From CBDUQI01 sp965369325 (GTDB taxonomy: Bacteria > Pseudomonadota > Gammaproteobacteria > Steroidobacterales > JBCBZW01), in NCBI GenBank assembly GCA_965369325.1, contig CBDUQI010000074.1:1-24140 (forward strand): DNA of 24,140 nt. The letters are read 5' to 3'. The position numbers and the translations under genes were made by a program. Shown here one piece after another: positions 23,488 to 24,140 of the stretch (position 1 is the stretch's first letter; each line of letters begins with the position of its first letter). The notes under the pieces are model-generated. The model saw only the letters and a list, made by a program, of their open reading frames with translations. It had not been told where the DNA came from and ran no database searches.

Positions 23488-23496
23488 TGGTATACT
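23488..23496 (+). promoter_or_regulatory. Extended -10 promoter of the yibN-secB unit
   Basis: TGGTATACT at 23488-23496 is an extended -10 element (TGn-TATACT). Transcription would start near 23503, leaving about 40 bases before the yibN start codon. No good -35 is seen. Confidence 0.55.
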
Positions 23497-23542
23497 CTGC
23501 GGCCTTTTGATCCCCGCATAACCGGAGCCGGCCGAGCATCGC

Positions 23543-23971
23543 ATGAACGAAATTATCGAATTTGCCGCCAACCACCCCTATCTGGTCGGTGCAGCCGTTA
23601 TGCTGGCGGTACTCATTCTATATAACGAGGTTCGCTTGGCGAGCCGGGGGTTCTCCGAGATCACGCCGGGCGATGCGGTCAAGCTGATCAACGTGGATGC
23701 GACGGTTCTGGACGTGCGTACCGCAGAGTCCTTCGCAGGCGGGCACATCATCGGCGCACGCAGTACACCTGCCGATGGTATCGACCCGACCGCCAAAGAC
23801 ATCGCTAAGTTAAAGGACAAACCCGTGTTGACCTACTGCGATACGGGCGTGGCGGGGGCGCGGGCCGCTGCCGCTCTACGCAAGGCCGACTTCTCTCGGG
23901 TATTTAACCTGGCAGGTGGTCTGGAGGCATGGAAGAAAGAGCACTATCCGGTCTCCGAGGCCGATAGCTAA
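23543..23971 (+). CDS. yibN: Membrane-anchored rhodanese-like sulfurtransferase (YibN, 142 aa)
   Basis: One N-terminal transmembrane segment (LVGAAVMLAVLILYNEV, about 14-30) is followed by a single rhodanese domain: VLDVRTAESFAGGHIIGA and the active loop TYCDTGVAG with persulfide Cys99. The family moves sulfane sulfur; YibN itself lacks a settled physiological substrate. The binding site before the ATG is weak. It lies just upstream of secB, as in E. coli except that grxC is absent between them. Confidence 0.9.
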   Translation: MNEIIEFAANHPYLVGAAVMLAVLILYNEVRLASRGFSEITPGDAVKLINVDATVLDVRTAESFAGGHIIGARSTPADGIDPTAKDIAKLKDKPVLTYCDTGVAGARAAAALRKADFSRVFNLAGGLEAWKKEHYPVSEADS

Positions 23972-23996
23972 GCATCTATTATCAACACCTAATCTG

Positions 23997-24018
23997 TGAG
24001 CTCTGGGGTTGGAGCTCA
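23997..24018 (+). other. Hairpin in the yibN-secB gap
   Basis: TGAGCTC at 23997-24003 and GAGCTCA at 24012-24018 can form a 7-bp stem with an 8-base loop, 20 bases before the secB ATG. There is no U-run, so it is not an intrinsic terminator. It could affect mRNA stability or secB translation. Confidence 0.5.
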
Positions 24019-24037
24019 AGGCAATACGAGGCAAAAA

Positions 24038-24140
24038 ATGGCCGACGAAACGACAAACGCAACGGGCGCCGCCGCTGAGACCGATGGCTCTGCCAAACAA
24101 ATTTCATTTCGCCAGGTGTACTTGAAGGACGCGTCGTTCG
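24038..24140 (+). CDS. secB: Protein-export chaperone SecB, N-terminus (cut by window edge)
   Basis: The ATG at 24038 follows GAGG at 6 bases. The 34 visible residues contain ISFRQVYLKDASF, matching the SecB start (FQIQRIYTKDISFE in E. coli), after an Ala/Thr/Asp-rich N-terminal tail. SecB is a cytoplasmic tetramer that keeps preproteins unfolded for SecA, and is largely proteobacterial. The position after yibN supports the call. Confidence 0.87.
   Translation, partial: MADETTNATGAAAETDGSAKQISFRQVYLKDASF

Overview
The window looks like chromosomal DNA of a fairly GC-rich, free-living gammaproteobacterium. The strongest clue is the right end. A minus-strand envC, ctpA, yibQ cluster lies back to back with a plus-strand yibN-type rhodanese gene followed by secB. 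That is a classic gammaproteobacterial neighbourhood, here without grxC between yibN and secB and without gpmI next to envC. The exact lineage cannot be read from the sequence. The secreted thrombospondin-3/dockerin-like proteins would fit a marine or sediment heterotroph, but that is inference.

Left region (1-8653): a truncated glutathione S-transferase gene with an apparently leaderless promoter, then a tandem family of three large secreted paralogues, called A, B and C in order of transcription. All are on the minus strand and 827-859 aa long. Each has a signal peptide, a basic pro-region, two DUF4215 Cys-rich repeats alternating with beta-rich modules, a third 'choice-of-anchor J'-like module, a TSP3-type Ca-binding stretch and a two-repeat dockerin-like C-terminus. 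Gene A has its own long inverted-repeat-rich upstream region and a textbook intrinsic terminator. Genes B and C form an operon with an 18-bp gap, their own promoter and a terminator.

Middle region (8654-17908): an SLC13-type transporter gene with TrkA-C domains plus a secreted DUF885 metallopeptidase gene (operon with terminator), then a divergent pair of regulators. One encodes an FlhC-like protein with the Cys4 zinc site. The other encodes a protein that I read as two FlhD-like domains fused in tandem. Between them is a 74-bp region with an 11-bp perfect inverted repeat and a third related box. No flagellar genes are visible. Facing the second regulator is a cluster for a membrane-anchored cytochrome c, an exported M49-like (DPP III-related) zinc peptidase and a translationally coupled serine racemase/threonine dehydratase-type enzyme. 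A GNAT acetyltransferase gene lies upstream of these.

Right region (18007-24140): a three-gene operon (lipoprotein, cupin, VOC-domain lipoprotein) with a candidate promoter and a terminator. It is followed by the cell-envelope cluster envC, ctpA, yibQ, and the divergent yibN and secB, the last cut by the window edge.

The best candidate for something undescribed is the divergent FlhC-like / tandem-FlhD-like pair with its own operator-like repeats. Second is the tandem three-gene family of secreted dockerin-ended proteins. All family assignments come from reading the sequence and remembered family motifs; no search was run.
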